Assembly (NCBI GenBank): GCA_902612825.1
Contig: CACMET010000013.1
Location: 1-42,259 of the forward strand
Length of the DNA: 42,259 bases
Source: an uncultured Alphaproteobacteria bacterium
GTDB taxonomy: Bacteria; Pseudomonadota; Alphaproteobacteria; HIMB59; GCA-002718135
Reading direction: 5' to 3'
The position numbers were made by a program, and so were the translations under genes. Below are positions 1-8,332 of the stretch, piece by piece. Positions within the stretch are counted from its first letter, which is position 1. The number at the start of each line of letters is the position of its first letter. A model generated the notes under the pieces. It saw only the letters and a program-made list of their open reading frames with translations. It made no database searches and had not been told where the DNA came from.

Positions 1-1646
1 CTCCAAAAGGAAGACAAGTCGAAGATAAATATTTAGATGAAGTTTCTAAATTGTTTTCAGGGTTAATATTTAAGAGAGATGAATTAATAGAATATTTGCA
101 TATATTGCAGGATAAATTTGGTGTTTTGTACGATAAACATCTAGTAGCTTTATCAACTATTATTAACTTACCACTTTCTGAAATTTATGAAGTTGCAACT
201 TTTTATGCTCACTTTAATATAGTTAAAGATAGTAAAGATTATAACCCAGTGAATGTTGTAAGGGTTTGTGAAAGTTTAACTTGTGAATTATTTGGCGCAC
301 ACAAATTACTTCAAGATATAAAAAAATTAGAAAATAAAAATATAAAAGTCGTTCCTGGGCCATGCATGGGAAGATGCAATGTTGCTCCTACTGTTTGCGT
401 AGGAAAAAATTATGTTGATGTAGCTAATTTTGATAAAGTTAAAAAAACAATAGATGAAAAAAATTTTGACCCCTTCATTCCAGATTATATAAATTTATCT
501 TCTTATAAAAAAAAAGGCGGTTATGAAATTGCGAACAAAATAAAAAATGGTGTTATCTCAAAAAAACAAGTTTTGGATTCTTTAAATGAAAGCGGATTGA
601 AAGGTAAGGGTGGCGCTGGATTTCCTACAGGAAAAAAATGGGAAATTGTTTCAAATTACAATGGTAAAAAATATGTTGCTGTTAATGGTGATGAAGGTGA
701 GCCAGGAACATTTAAAGATAGGTCATATTTAGAAAGTGATCCACATAGATTTTTAGAAGGAGCTTTAATTGCATCCTACTTTATAAATGCTCAAAAAGTT
801 TATATTTATATGAGAGATGAATATCCAACAGTTATAAAAATTTTACTTGATGAAATAAATAAAATGGAAGATGAAAAAATAATTCCAAAAGACTTTTTCA
901 TAGTGAGAAGAGGGGCAGGAGCTTATATTTGTGGAGAAGAGTCAGCAATGATAGAAAGTATTGAAGGCAAGAGAGGATTGCCAAGGCATAGACCGCCTTA
1001 TGTGGCTGAAATTGGTTTATTTGGATTTCCTACTTTAACAAATAATTTAGAAACTCTTTTTTGGGTAAGAGATATAATTGAAAAAGGAGCAAAGTGGTTT
1101 GCTGAAAAGGGGTCCAATGGGAATAAGGGTTTTCATAGTTTTTCAGTATCTGGAAGAGTAAAGAACCCAGGAGTAAAAGTTGCCCCAGCCGGTATAACAA
1201 TTCAACAATTAATTGATAAGTATTGTGATGGTATGGCAGATGGACATACTTTTAAAGGATATCTTCCAGGAGGTGCATCAGGCGGTATCCTACCCGCTAC
1301 TATGAATAATATTCCTCTCGATTATGGATCAAAAGAATTAATGGATGCCGGTTGTTTTTTAGGTTCAGCGGCAGTAGTTGTATTGTCGGATCATGATAAT
1401 ATGAAAGATGTTGCACTTAATTTACTAAAATTTTTCGAAGAGGAAAGTTGTGGTCAATGTACACCATGCCGTTCGGGTACTGAGAAAACTGTAAAATTAA
1501 TGCAAGAAAAAAATTGGAACAAGGAAAAATTAAAAGATTTAAGTGAAGTTATGGCTCAAGCATCTATATGTGGTTTAGGACAGGCTGCAACAAACCCTTT
1601 AAATTCTATTTTAAAATATTTTAGCAATGAAATAACTTATGACTAA
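1..1646 (+). CDS. fdsB: NAD-dependent formate dehydrogenase, fused gamma-beta (FdsG-FdsB) subunit, 5'-truncated by window edge
   Basis: This subunit passes electrons from the formate dehydrogenase catalytic subunit to NAD+ in the cytoplasm. The frame is open to the left edge (first full codon at base 3), so the TTG at 51 is not the true start. Counting from that TTG, residues about 8-125 form a NuoE-like thioredoxin-fold 2Fe-2S domain with C73, C78, C105 and C109 (C-x4-C, C-x3-C). A NuoF-like part follows, with the glycine-rich GKGGAGFPTG flavin/NADH motif, the NGDEGEPGTFKDR motif, and a C-terminal 4Fe-4S site (ESCGQCTPC plus a later ICGLGQ cysteine). In Rhodobacter and Cupriavidus type enzymes FdsG and FdsB are separate; here they are one chain. 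The stop overlaps the fdsA start by 8 bases, implying translational coupling. The family call is firm; the exact subunit name is convention. Confidence 0.93.
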   Translation, partial: PKGRQVEDKYLDEVSKLFSGLIFKRDELIEYLHILQDKFGVLYDKHLVALSTIINLPLSEIYEVATFYAHFNIVKDSKDYNPVNVVRVCESLTCELFGAHKLLQDIKKLENKNIKVVPGPCMGRCNVAPTVCVGKNYVDVANFDKVKKTIDEKNFDPFIPDYINLSSYKKKGGYEIANKIKNGVISKKQVLDSLNESGLKGKGGAGFPTGKKWEIVSNYNGKKYVAVNGDEGEPGTFKDRSYLESDPHRFLEGALIASYFINAQKVYIYMRDEYPTVIKILLDEINKMEDEKIIPKDFFIVRRGAGAYICGEESAMIESIEGKRGLPRHRPPYVAEIGLFGFPTLTNNLETLFWVRDIIEKGAKWFAEKGSNGNKGFHSFSVSGRVKNPGVKVAPAGITIQQLIDKYCDGMADGHTFKGYLPGGASGGILPATMNNIPLDYGSKELMDAGCFLGSAAVVVLSDHDNMKDVALNLLKFFEEESCGQCTPCRSGTEKTVKLMQEKNWNKEKLKDLSEVMAQASICGLGQAATNPLNSILKYFSNEITYD

Positions 1647-4392
1647 AGAGAAAACAAAATTTTATTTAAACGATAAGTTAGTTGAAGCAAATGCTGATGA
1701 AACTATATGGCAAGTTGCAAATAGACTTGGAACAGAAATCCCACATTTATGTTATTCCGATAAACCTGGCTATAGAGCAGATGGAAATTGTAGAGCATGT
1801 ATGGTTGAAATTGAAGGAGAACGTGTGTTGGCAGCATCTTGTATTAGAAAGCCAACTGATAGTATGAAAGTAAAAACTTCTTCAAAAAAGGCTAAAAAAT
1901 CAAGAGAGTTAGTTTTTGAATTACTTCTAGCAGACCAGCCAAAAAAAGAAATTGCTCATGATAATAATTCTGACTTTTGGAAATGGATAGACAAAGTTGA
2001 AGTTAAAGAAAGTAGATTTCCAAAAAAAACTTCATGTCAGGCAGACGTTTCTCATCCAAGCATGGCTGTAAATCTAGATGCATGTATCCAATGTAATCTT
2101 TGTGTAAGAGCATGTAGAGAAGTCCAGGTAAATGATGTCATCGGAATGGCATATCGAGGAGAAAATTCTAAAATTGTATTCGATTTTGATGATCCAATGG
2201 GTGACAGTACATGTGTGGCATGTGGTGAATGTGTACAAGCTTGTCCAACTGGAGCATTAATGCCGGCATCCATCGTAGATAAGGATGGTGTTGGTCATAG
2301 TAAAGTAGATAAAAAAATTGATAGTGTTTGTCCTTATTGTGGTGTTGGTTGTCAGATAGAATACAATGTAAAAGATAATAAAATTAAATACGTTAATGGT
2401 GTTGACGGTCCAGCAAACAAGAATAGGTTATGTGTAAAGGGAAGATTTGGTTTTGATTATGTAAATAACCCAGAAAGACTTACAAAGCCACTGATTAGAA
2501 TTAAAGACAAAGCAAAAGATTTGCATCCAAACATTAATTTTTCAAATATTCATGAATATTTTAGAGAAGCATCTTGGGATGAAGCTTTAGATTATGCTGC
2601 ACAAGGATTCTTAAAACTTAAAAAACAACGAAATGGTACAAGTAATCTCGCGGGATTTGGATCAGCTAAATGTTCAAATGAAGAAGCATATTTATTTCAA
2701 AAATTAATACGAACTGGTTTTAATACTAACAATGTTGATCATTGTACAAGGCTTTGTCATGCGTCTTCAGTTGCGGCATTATTAGAAACTATTGGTTCAG
2801 GAGCTGTTACTGCTCCGTTCTATGAAGTTGAACATTCTGATGTGATAATAGTCATTGGTGCTAATCCAACTGAAAACCATCCAGTAGCAGCAACCTTTTT
2901 TAAAAATGCTGCAAAAAAAGGTTCCAAATTAATTGTGATGGATCCTAGAGGTCATTCTTTAAAAAAACATGCAACTCATATGTTACAATTTAAACCAGGA
3001 TCTGATGTTGCTCTCTTAAATTCAATAATGAATGTCATTGTTGAAGAAAATTTATTTAATTCTCAATATATTAAAAAACAAACTGAGGGATTTGATAAAT
3101 TAAGAAAGCATTTAATGAATTATTCACCTGATATAATGGAAAACGAAACAGGTATTGATCCAGAATTAATAAGAGAAGTAGCGCGCTTATATGCCAATAC
3201 AAATAAAGGAATTATTTTCTGGGGAATGGGCATTTCTCAACATACACATGGTACCGACAATGCAAGGTGTTTAATTTCACTAGCTTTAATGACAGGAAAT
3301 GTCGGAAAAAGAGGATCTGGCTTACATCCTTTAAGAGGACAAAATAATGTCCAAGGAGCGTCGGATGCTGGTCTTATACCAATGATGTATCCTGATTATC
3401 AATTAGTTGATAAAGATAATAATAAAGATTTTTTTGAAAAACTCTGGAACACTTCTTTAGATGATAAAAAAGGTCTAACTGTTGTTGAAATTATGGATGC
3501 TATTCATGAGAACACAATTAAAGGTATGTATATACTTGGTGAAAATCCAGCAATGTCTGATCCTGATCTTAATCATGCAAGAGAAGCTCTACAAATGTTA
3601 GAGCATTTAGTAGTTCAAGATATTTTTTTAACTGAAACAGCAACATATGCTGATGTTATTTTTCCAGCTTCAGCATGGCCTGAAAAAAATGGAACAGTTA
3701 CTAATACTAATAGACAAGTACAAATGGGAAGAAAAGCTTTAGACTCACCAGGTGAAGCAAAAGAAGATTGGTGGATAACTAACGAACTTGGAAAAAGAAT
3801 GGGTTTAAATTGGAAATATAAACATCCCAAGGAAATTTATGAGGAAATGTCACTAACAATGCCTTCATTAAATAATATATCTTGGGAAAGATTAGAAAAT
3901 GAAAACTCTGTAACCTATCCAAGTAAATCTCCAACTACACCAGGAGATGAAATTGTTTTTGGTGATAAATTTCCAAATGAAAATGGTAAAGGTAAGTTTG
4001 TTCCAGCTAGTATTACTGCACCAGATGAAGTACCTGATAAAGAATTTGCGATGATACTAACGACAGGAAGGCAATTAGAGCATTGGCATACTGGAGCTAT
4101 GACTAGAAAAGCATCTAATTTAGATGCCATTGAACCGGAACCTTCAGTTTCAATATCACCTAAAGATATAATTAAAAATAATATGAAAGCTGGTGATAAA
4201 ATAAAAGTCACAACTAGAAGAGGCTCAATAGATATTAGAGTAAGGCAAGACAGGGCGATTCCTGATGGAGTTATATTTATTCCATTTTGTTATAATGAGT
4301 CTGCCGCTAATCTTTTAACTAATCCAGCTTTAGATCCATATGGAAAAATTCCTGAATTTAAATATTGTGCAGCAAAAATTGAGAAGTTATAA
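1639..4392 (+). CDS. fdsA: Formate dehydrogenase catalytic (alpha) subunit, Mo/W-bis-MGD, cysteine-type
   Basis: The catalytic subunit oxidises formate to CO2 and hands electrons to the FdsGB partner encoded just upstream. At 917 residues it has the usual length. The order seen is a NuoG-like 2Fe-2S domain (C38, C51, C54, C68), two ferredoxin-like 4Fe-4S sites (C149/152/155/159 and C192/195/198/202), a further 4Fe-4S site opening the molybdopterin oxidoreductase domain (C231, C234, C238, C265), then the catalytic domain. C373-H374 sits where FdhF has selenocysteine-histidine, so this is a cysteine enzyme. A C-terminal molybdopterin dinucleotide-binding domain contains the TTGRQLEHWHTG motif. 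I do not see the His/Cys-ligated cluster motif (H-x3-C-x2-C-x5-C) of NuoG. The ATG overlaps the end of fdsB by 8 bases. FdhD and other accessory genes are not in the window. Confidence 0.95.
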   Translation: MTKEKTKFYLNDKLVEANADETIWQVANRLGTEIPHLCYSDKPGYRADGNCRACMVEIEGERVLAASCIRKPTDSMKVKTSSKKAKKSRELVFELLLADQPKKEIAHDNNSDFWKWIDKVEVKESRFPKKTSCQADVSHPSMAVNLDACIQCNLCVRACREVQVNDVIGMAYRGENSKIVFDFDDPMGDSTCVACGECVQACPTGALMPASIVDKDGVGHSKVDKKIDSVCPYCGVGCQIEYNVKDNKIKYVNGVDGPANKNRLCVKGRFGFDYVNNPERLTKPLIRIKDKAKDLHPNINFSNIHEYFREASWDEALDYAAQGFLKLKKQRNGTSNLAGFGSAKCSNEEAYLFQKLIRTGFNTNNVDHCTRLCHASSVAALLETIGSGAVTAPFYEVEHSDVIIVIGANPTENHPVAATFFKNAAKKGSKLIVMDPRGHSLKKHATHMLQFKPGSDVALLNSIMNVIVEENLFNSQYIKKQTEGFDKLRKHLMNYSPDIMENETGIDPELIREVARLYANTNKGIIFWGMGISQHTHGTDNARCLISLALMTGNVGKRGSGLHPLRGQNNVQGASDAGLIPMMYPDYQLVDKDNNKDFFEKLWNTSLDDKKGLTVVEIMDAIHENTIKGMYILGENPAMSDPDLNHAREALQMLEHLVVQDIFLTETATYADVIFPASAWPEKNGTVTNTNRQVQMGRKALDSPGEAKEDWWITNELGKRMGLNWKYKHPKEIYEEMSLTMPSLNNISWERLENENSVTYPSKSPTTPGDEIVFGDKFPNENGKGKFVPASITAPDEVPDKEFAMILTTGRQLEHWHTGAMTRKASNLDAIEPEPSVSISPKDIIKNNMKAGDKIKVTTRRGSIDIRVRQDRAIPDGVIFIPFCYNESAANLLTNPALDPYGKIPEFKYCAAKIEKL

Positions 4393-4399
4393 ATATTTT

Positions 4400-4522
4400 A
4401 TGATAAAAAAAACATTAATAATTTTATTTCTTGTATTTAGTCCAATCACAGCATGCTCTTCATTAAGTGAATTAAACGAAAGAGTAAAGGGTGATGGAGT
4501 TCCTTATATTCCTGGAATTTAG
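4400..4522 (+). CDS. Very small putative lipoprotein (40 aa)
   Basis: An ATG at 4400, 7 bases after the fdsA stop, opens a 40-codon frame. The product has a KK-containing n-region, a hydrophobic stretch (ILFLVF) and a lipobox-like ITAC with the lipidation cysteine at residue 19. Processing would leave a 22-residue peptide ending in GDGVPYIPGI. I do not recognise a family. The lipoprotein signal is the only functional hint and suggests attachment to the cell envelope. Its position directly behind fdsA suggests co-transcription, but the signal peptide implies a job unrelated to the cytoplasmic dehydrogenase. No clear Shine-Dalgarno sequence is visible (the upstream bases are A/T only). It could be a degraded remnant, but the intact signal peptide and stop argue for a real small gene. 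Confidence 0.55.
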   Translation: MIKKTLIILFLVFSPITACSSLSELNERVKGDGVPYIPGI

Positions 4523-4531
4523 TTTATAAAA

Positions 4532-4561
4532 TTCTTGTCGAATTTATATTTTAATATAAAT
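4532..4561 (+). promoter_or_regulatory. Weak promoter candidate and A/T dyad before tRNA-Thr
   Basis: A TTCTTG box (4532-4537) lies 17 bases before TATAAA (4555-4560), about the right distance for a start a few bases ahead of tRNA-Thr at 4573. The -10 box is inside a perfect 8-bp inverted repeat, ATTTATAT / ATATAAAT with loop TTTA (4542-4561). The region is so AT-rich that either signal may be chance; read-through from fdsA is the alternative source of this tRNA. Confidence 0.25.
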
Positions 4562-4572
4562 GCAAAATTAAT

Positions 4573-4648
<76 letters not shown>

Positions 4649-4660
4649 CCTTTATAACAT

Positions 4661-5425
4661 TTACGTTGAGTAAAACTGATATAACGCAATCGATGTTGCA
4701 TTAGAAACATTCAAACTATCAATTTCATATTTTAAATTATTTTTTATGTTTATCTGCATTATTTCATCGCATTCTTTTTTTACTAATTCTCTAATACCTT
4801 TCCCTTCAGAGCCAAAAACTAATACTGATTTTTGAGAAAAATTTAATTTTGAATTATTAATTTTTGAACTGTCAAAGCCATAAATCCAATAATTATTTTT
4901 TTTCAGAAAAGAAATAGCTCTTCTTATATTTGTCACTCTAATATAATTTACAATCTCAGCAGCACCAGAAGCTGATTTATAAAGTGATGAAGTCAACTCT
5001 GGTGAATTATCTTTGCCAACTATAATTCCTGCACAATCAAATAATGCACATGATCTCATTATTGAACCAATATTTTGAGGATCAGTTACTTGATCTAAAA
5101 TTAATATTACTGATTTTGCTTTCTTGCTTTCTACTTTTACAAATTCTTCTAAACCTGGCCTTGTAAAATCTTTTGTTTTTAGAACTACTCCTTGTGTTGT
5201 GTTCTCATTTCCAAATCTTCTTGTAAATTCATTTCGAGGAAGAATGGTAATTTTTGGTATTTTAGATTCATATTTTTTGGTAAAATTAGTCTGATTTTTA
5301 CTAATAATTAGCTCAATATGCTCTCTTTTATCATTTTGTAGGGCTGCTTTAACAGAATGTTGACCAAAAATTGTATGAATTCCCTCATTTTTATTAGATT
5401 TATTATTTCTAAACTTAGTCATCAT
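4661..5425 (-). CDS. rlmB: 23S rRNA 2'-O-methyltransferase, SpoU/TrmH family (RlmB-like)
   Basis: The protein is a SpoU-type RNA 2'-O-ribose methyltransferase; RlmB methylates G2251 of 23S rRNA using S-adenosylmethionine. The 254-residue chain has a basic N-terminal extension, an L30e-like substrate-binding domain beginning near GIHTIFGQHSVKAAL, and the knotted catalytic domain. The three SPOUT motifs are visible: LDQVTDPQNIGSIMRSCALF (about residue 110), VFGSEGKGIRELV (about 200) and the C-terminal LNVSNATSIALYQFY. The conserved Asn of motif 1 (DPQNIG) and Glu of motif 2 (GSEGKG) are present. RlmB is the most likely member by length and order, but a tRNA-directed TrmH-type target cannot be excluded from sequence alone. 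It is the only minus-strand gene in the first 35 kb. Confidence 0.88.
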   Translation of the reverse strand: MMTKFRNNKSNKNEGIHTIFGQHSVKAALQNDKREHIELIISKNQTNFTKKYESKIPKITILPRNEFTRRFGNENTTQGVVLKTKDFTRPGLEEFVKVESKKAKSVILILDQVTDPQNIGSIMRSCALFDCAGIIVGKDNSPELTSSLYKSASGAAEIVNYIRVTNIRRAISFLKKNNYWIYGFDSSKINNSKLNFSQKSVLVFGSEGKGIRELVKKECDEIMQINIKNNLKYEIDSLNVSNATSIALYQFYST

Positions 5426-5547
5426 TTAATATCACAGATTTGTTTAATTAATACAATCTAGATATGTACAAAATAGCATTTTTTGTCTAAAAGGCCGTTG
5501 CTTTTACGAGTATACGTATTTTGCAAAGGTGAAGTTGCTGTTTTAGA

Positions 5548-5574
5548 TTGACATATATACTAATTTATTAGTAT
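5548..5574 (+). promoter_or_regulatory. Promoter candidate for tRNA-Tyr/tRNA-Gly/tuf with overlapping dyad
   Basis: In the 167-base gap between rlmB and tRNA-Tyr there is a consensus TTGACA (5548-5553). It is followed by a perfect 7-bp inverted repeat ATACTAA-TTTA-TTAGTAT (5557-5574), whose right arm supplies a possible -10 (TAGTAT, spacing 15, shorter than ideal). The dyad sits where an operator would, but could also be chance in AT-rich DNA. The rest of the gap, which must also hold the rlmB promoter, shows no other structure I can support. Confidence 0.45.
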
Positions 5575-5592
5575 TGGCCAATTTCTTCAAAC

Positions 5593-5678
5593 GGAGGGGT
5601 GGTCGAGTGGTTAAAGGCAGCGGACTGTAAATCCGCCCGCGTGAGCGTACGTAGGTTCGAATCCTACCCCCTCCACCA
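5593..5678 (+). tRNA. tRNA-Tyr (anticodon GTA)
   Basis: Class II tRNA with a long variable arm. The acceptor stem GGAGGGG / CCCCTCC, anticodon stem CGGAC-type helix around loop CTGTAAA (anticodon GTA), T stem GTAGG / CCTAC with loop TTCGAAT, discriminator A and encoded CCA all fit. It leads the tRNA-Tyr, tRNA-Gly, tuf, tRNA-Trp group. Confidence 0.97.
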
Positions 5679-5736
5679 TTATGGAGGTAATGGGATGAAA
5701 GCATTAAAGTGAGTGTGTGAAGCAGTCAGTTTAGTT

Positions 5737-5810
5737 GCGGGTGTAGCTTAGTGGTAAAGCTCCAGCCTTCCAAGCTGGCTACGAGGGTTCGATTCCCTTC
5801 ACCCGCTCCA
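5737..5810 (+). tRNA. tRNA-Gly (anticodon TCC)
   Basis: A 74-base cloverleaf with acceptor stem GCGGGTG / CACCCGC, anticodon stem CCAGC / GCTGG around loop CTTCCAA (anticodon TCC), T loop TTCGATT, discriminator T and encoded CCA. It lies 58 bases after tRNA-Tyr and 25 bases before tuf, matching the tRNA-tuf arrangement common in bacteria. Confidence 0.97.
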
Positions 5811-5835
5811 TAACAAAATATTATTGGGGTAAAAA

Positions 5836-7026
5836 ATGGCTAAAGCAAAATTCGAAAGAAATAAACCGCATTGTAACATAGGTACAGTTGGTCACGTTGA
5901 CCATGGTAAAACAACATTAACAGCTGCTATTACAAAAATACTAGCTGAGACAGGTGGAGCAGAATTTACAGATTATGCAAACATCGACAAAGCACCTGAA
6001 GAAAGGGAACGTGGTATTACAATATCTACCGCGCACGTTGAATATGAAACTGAAGCAAGACATTATGCTCATGTAGATTGTCCTGGACACGCAGATTATG
6101 TTAAGAACATGATTACTGGTGCAGCTCAAATGGATGGTGGCATCTTAGTTGTTAATGCTGCTGACGGACCAATGCCTCAAACAAGAGAGCACATACTTTT
6201 AGCTAGACAAGTAGGTGTACCTGCTCTTGTTGTATACATGAACAAAGTTGATCAAGTAGATGATAAAGAACTAATTGATCTTGTTGAAATGGAAATTAGA
6301 GAACTTCTTACTTCATATGAATTCCCTGGTGATACTATCCCAATCATTAAGGGTTCAGCTTTAGCAGCGCTTGAAGGTAGAGACGATGAAATTGGAAAAA
6401 ATTCAATAATGGAATTAATGAAAGCAGTTGATGAACATATACCACAACCTAGCCGACCTGTTGATCAGCCTTTCTTAATGCCAGTTGAGGATGTATTTTC
6501 AATTTCTGGAAGAGGTACAGTTGTAACTGGAAGAATTGAACAAGGTCAAGTTAAAGTTGGAGAGGAAATTGAAATCTTAGGAATAAGAGAGCCCCAAAAA
6601 ACTACATGTACTGGAGTTGAAATGTTTAGAAAACTTCTTGACTCTGGTGAGGCTGGAGATAACGTTGGTGTTCTTCTTCGTGGAACAAAAAGAGAAGAAG
6701 TTGAACGTGGTCAAGTATTAGCAAAACCTGGTTCGATTAAACCTCACACAAAATTCAAAGCAGAAGCATATGTCTTAAAAAAAGAAGAGGGTGGAAGACA
6801 TACTCCATTCTTTTCTAACTATAGACCTCAATTCTACTTTAGAACAACTGATGTAACTGGTACTATTAAATTACCAGAAGGTACTGAAATGGTAATGCCT
6901 GGTGATAATATTGCTATGGAAGTTACTCTATTATCTCCAATTGCAATGGATAAAGGGTTAAAATTTGCAATTAGAGAAGGTGGTAGAACAGTTGGCGCTG
7001 GAGTTGTTGCTGAAATTATTGAATAG
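5836..7026 (+). CDS. tuf: Translation elongation factor Tu
   Basis: EF-Tu is the GTPase that brings aminoacyl-tRNA to the ribosomal A site. The 396-residue chain is full length, with the P-loop GHVDHGKT at residues 19-26, the DCPGH switch II motif near residue 80, the NKVD guanine-specificity motif near 135, and domains 2 and 3 ending in [11 protein letters not shown]. The ATG follows the tRNA-Gly 3' end by 25 bases with a TTGGGGT ribosome-binding stretch just upstream. It sits between tRNA-Gly and tRNA-Trp ahead of secE, the classical tufB position. There is no second tuf after fusA, where many proteobacteria keep tufA. Confidence 0.99.
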   Translation: MAKAKFERNKPHCNIGTVGHVDHGKTTLTAAITKILAETGGAEFTDYANIDKAPEERERGITISTAHVEYETEARHYAHVDCPGHADYVKNMITGAAQMDGGILVVNAADGPMPQTREHILLARQVGVPALVVYMNKVDQVDDKELIDLVEMEIRELLTSYEFPGDTIPIIKGSALAALEGRDDEIGKNSIMELMKAVDEHIPQPSRPVDQPFLMPVEDVFSISGRGTVVTGRIEQGQVKVGEEIEILGIREPQKTTCTGVEMFRKLLDSGEAGDNVGVLLRGTKREEVERGQVLAKPGSIKPHTKFKAEAYVLKKEEGGRHTPFFSNYRPQFYFRTTDVTGTIKLPEGTEMVMPGDNIAMEVTLLSPIAMDKGLKFAIREGGRTVGAGVVAEIIE

Positions 7027-7063
7027 TTTTAGAGACCGTTCTATCAGTTAGCCAATACTTAAT

Positions 7064-7139
7064 AGGAGTGTAGCTCAATTGGTAGAGCACCGGTCTCCAA
7101 AACCGGGGGCTGCGGGTTCAAGTCCTGCCACTCCTGCCA
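7064..7139 (+). tRNA. tRNA-Trp (anticodon CCA)
   Basis: A 76-base cloverleaf: acceptor AGGAGTG / CACTCCT, anticodon stem CCGGT / ACCGG around loop CTCCAAA (anticodon CCA), T loop TTCAAGT, discriminator G and encoded CCA. It lies 37 bases after tuf and 14 bases before the secE start, the conserved tuf, tRNA-Trp, secE, nusG order of proteobacteria. Confidence 0.97.
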
Positions 7140-7153
7140 AGAAGAATGAAATT

Positions 7154-7369
7154 ATGAATATTGAAAAAAAGAAAACATCACCAGCTCTTTTTGTAAGACA
7201 AGTTAGACAAGAATTGCAAAAGGTAACCTGGCCCCAAAGAAGAGATACCTTTATTTCTTCTGCAATAGTAATATTATTAATAATATTATTCTCATTATTT
7301 TTTCTTTTAACCGATCAAATATGGTCATTTTCAATAAGAAAAATCATAGAAATAGGTTCTGGTTTTTAA
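7154..7369 (+). CDS. secE: Preprotein translocase subunit SecE
   Basis: SecE clamps and stabilises SecY in the inner-membrane SecYEG channel. The 71-residue form carries the family motif ELQKVTWPQR (residues 20-29) on the amphipathic helix and one transmembrane segment (about 35-53), the single-span form usual outside Enterobacteria. The frame stays open upstream through tRNA-Trp, but the ATG at 7154 gives the normal family length and lies 14 bases after the tRNA, so it is chosen as the start. The stop overlaps the nusG ATG by one base (TAATG). Confidence 0.95.
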   Translation: MNIEKKKTSPALFVRQVRQELQKVTWPQRRDTFISSAIVILLIILFSLFFLLTDQIWSFSIRKIIEIGSGF

Positions 7370-7902
7370 TGAATAAAGCAAGATGGTACGTTCTACATGC
7401 CTATTCAGGTTATGAAAAAAAAGTTGCTGATAGTATTTTAGATCAAGCGACAAAACTTGGTATTAAAGATCATATCGAGGAAATATCTGTACCTGTGCAA
7501 AATGTTGTCGAGGTAAAACGTGGAGTGAGAGTTAATACAGAAAGAAAAATTTTTCCTGGATATATTCTTATTAAAATGGACTTGAATGACGATACCTGGC
7601 ACATAATTAAAACAACACCAAAGTTAAGTGGTTTTCTTGGTAACAAAGGCCAACCTGTACCGATAAGTAATGCAGAGGCAAAAAGAATATCCGAGCAAGT
7701 TATTGATGGGGTAGAAAAATCTAGACCTGCAATAATGTATGATGTTGGAGAGCAAGTAAAAGTTATTGATGGACCTTTTGCTTCATTCAATGGAGAGATC
7801 GAGCAGATAGATGAGGATAAAGCAAGATTAAGGGTCGCAGTATCTATATTTGGTCGATCAACACCTGTTGACCTTGAATATTCACAGGTAGAAAAGGTAT
7901 AA
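7369..7902 (+). CDS. nusG: Transcription termination/antitermination factor NusG
   Basis: NusG binds the RNA polymerase clamp, suppresses pausing and links polymerase to Rho or to ribosomal S10. The 177-residue product has the N-terminal NGN domain beginning [17 protein letters not shown] and the FPGYILIKM segment, and a C-terminal KOW domain ([21 protein letters not shown]). Frame-compatible codons exist further upstream, but the ATG at 7369 matches the family N terminus and overlaps the secE stop as TAATG. Ribosomal genes begin one base after its stop. Confidence 0.97.
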   Translation: MNKARWYVLHAYSGYEKKVADSILDQATKLGIKDHIEEISVPVQNVVEVKRGVRVNTERKIFPGYILIKMDLNDDTWHIIKTTPKLSGFLGNKGQPVPISNAEAKRISEQVIDGVEKSRPAIMYDVGEQVKVIDGPFASFNGEIEQIDEDKARLRVAVSIFGRSTPVDLEYSQVEKV

Positions 7903-7903
7903 A

Positions 7904-8332
7904 ATGGCTAAAGAAATTCTAGGTTTAATTAAATTACAAATCCCTGCAGGTGGAGCAAACCCGTCACCACCTGTTGGACCAGCACTTGGTCAAAGAGGTC
8001 TTAATATTATGGATTTTTGTAAGGCTTTTAATGATAAAACTAAAGAATTAGAAAAAGGTGCTCCAATTCCAGTTATTATCACAGCATACAAAGATAGAAG
8101 TTTCGATTTTACTACGAAATTACCTCCTGTTAGTTATTACCTTAAAAAAGCAGCAAAAATAAAAAAAGGCAACTCAACTCCAGGTAGATCATTAGTAGGT
8201 AAAGTCTCAATGCAAGATATTGAAAAAATTGCCAAAGAAAAAATGCAAGATTTAAATGCTATTGACCTTAATGGAGCAATGAATATGGTTAAAGGATCTG
8301 CTGTTTCAATGGGTATGGAGGTAGTGGGTTAA
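7904..8332 (+). CDS. rplK: 50S ribosomal protein L11
   Basis: L11 (uL11) binds 23S rRNA in the GTPase-associated centre with the L10-L12 stalk. The 142-residue chain is standard in length, with the proline/glycine-rich N-terminal stretch [20 protein letters not shown] and the GSAVSMGME ending of the rRNA-binding domain. One base separates it from nusG, and its stop overlaps the rplA ATG as TAATG, so nusG, rplK and rplA are almost certainly one transcript. Confidence 0.98.
   Translation: MAKEILGLIKLQIPAGGANPSPPVGPALGQRGLNIMDFCKAFNDKTKELEKGAPIPVIITAYKDRSFDFTTKLPPVSYYLKKAAKIKKGNSTPGRSLVGKVSMQDIEKIAKEKMQDLNAIDLNGAMNMVKGSAVSMGMEVVG

Noticed and set aside
51..53. TTG codon as the start of the first formate dehydrogenase gene
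   Set aside because: The frame is open and family-like (NuoE helical region) all the way to base 3, so the true start lies outside the window.
2752..2766. Possible selenocysteine site in the formate dehydrogenase
   Set aside because: The codon at residue 373 is TGT (Cys), not TGA, so no selenocysteine insertion is needed.
7079..7153. N-terminal extension of secE reading through tRNA-Trp
   Set aside because: The codons coincide with the tRNA gene; ATG at 7154 gives the normal SecE length and N terminus.
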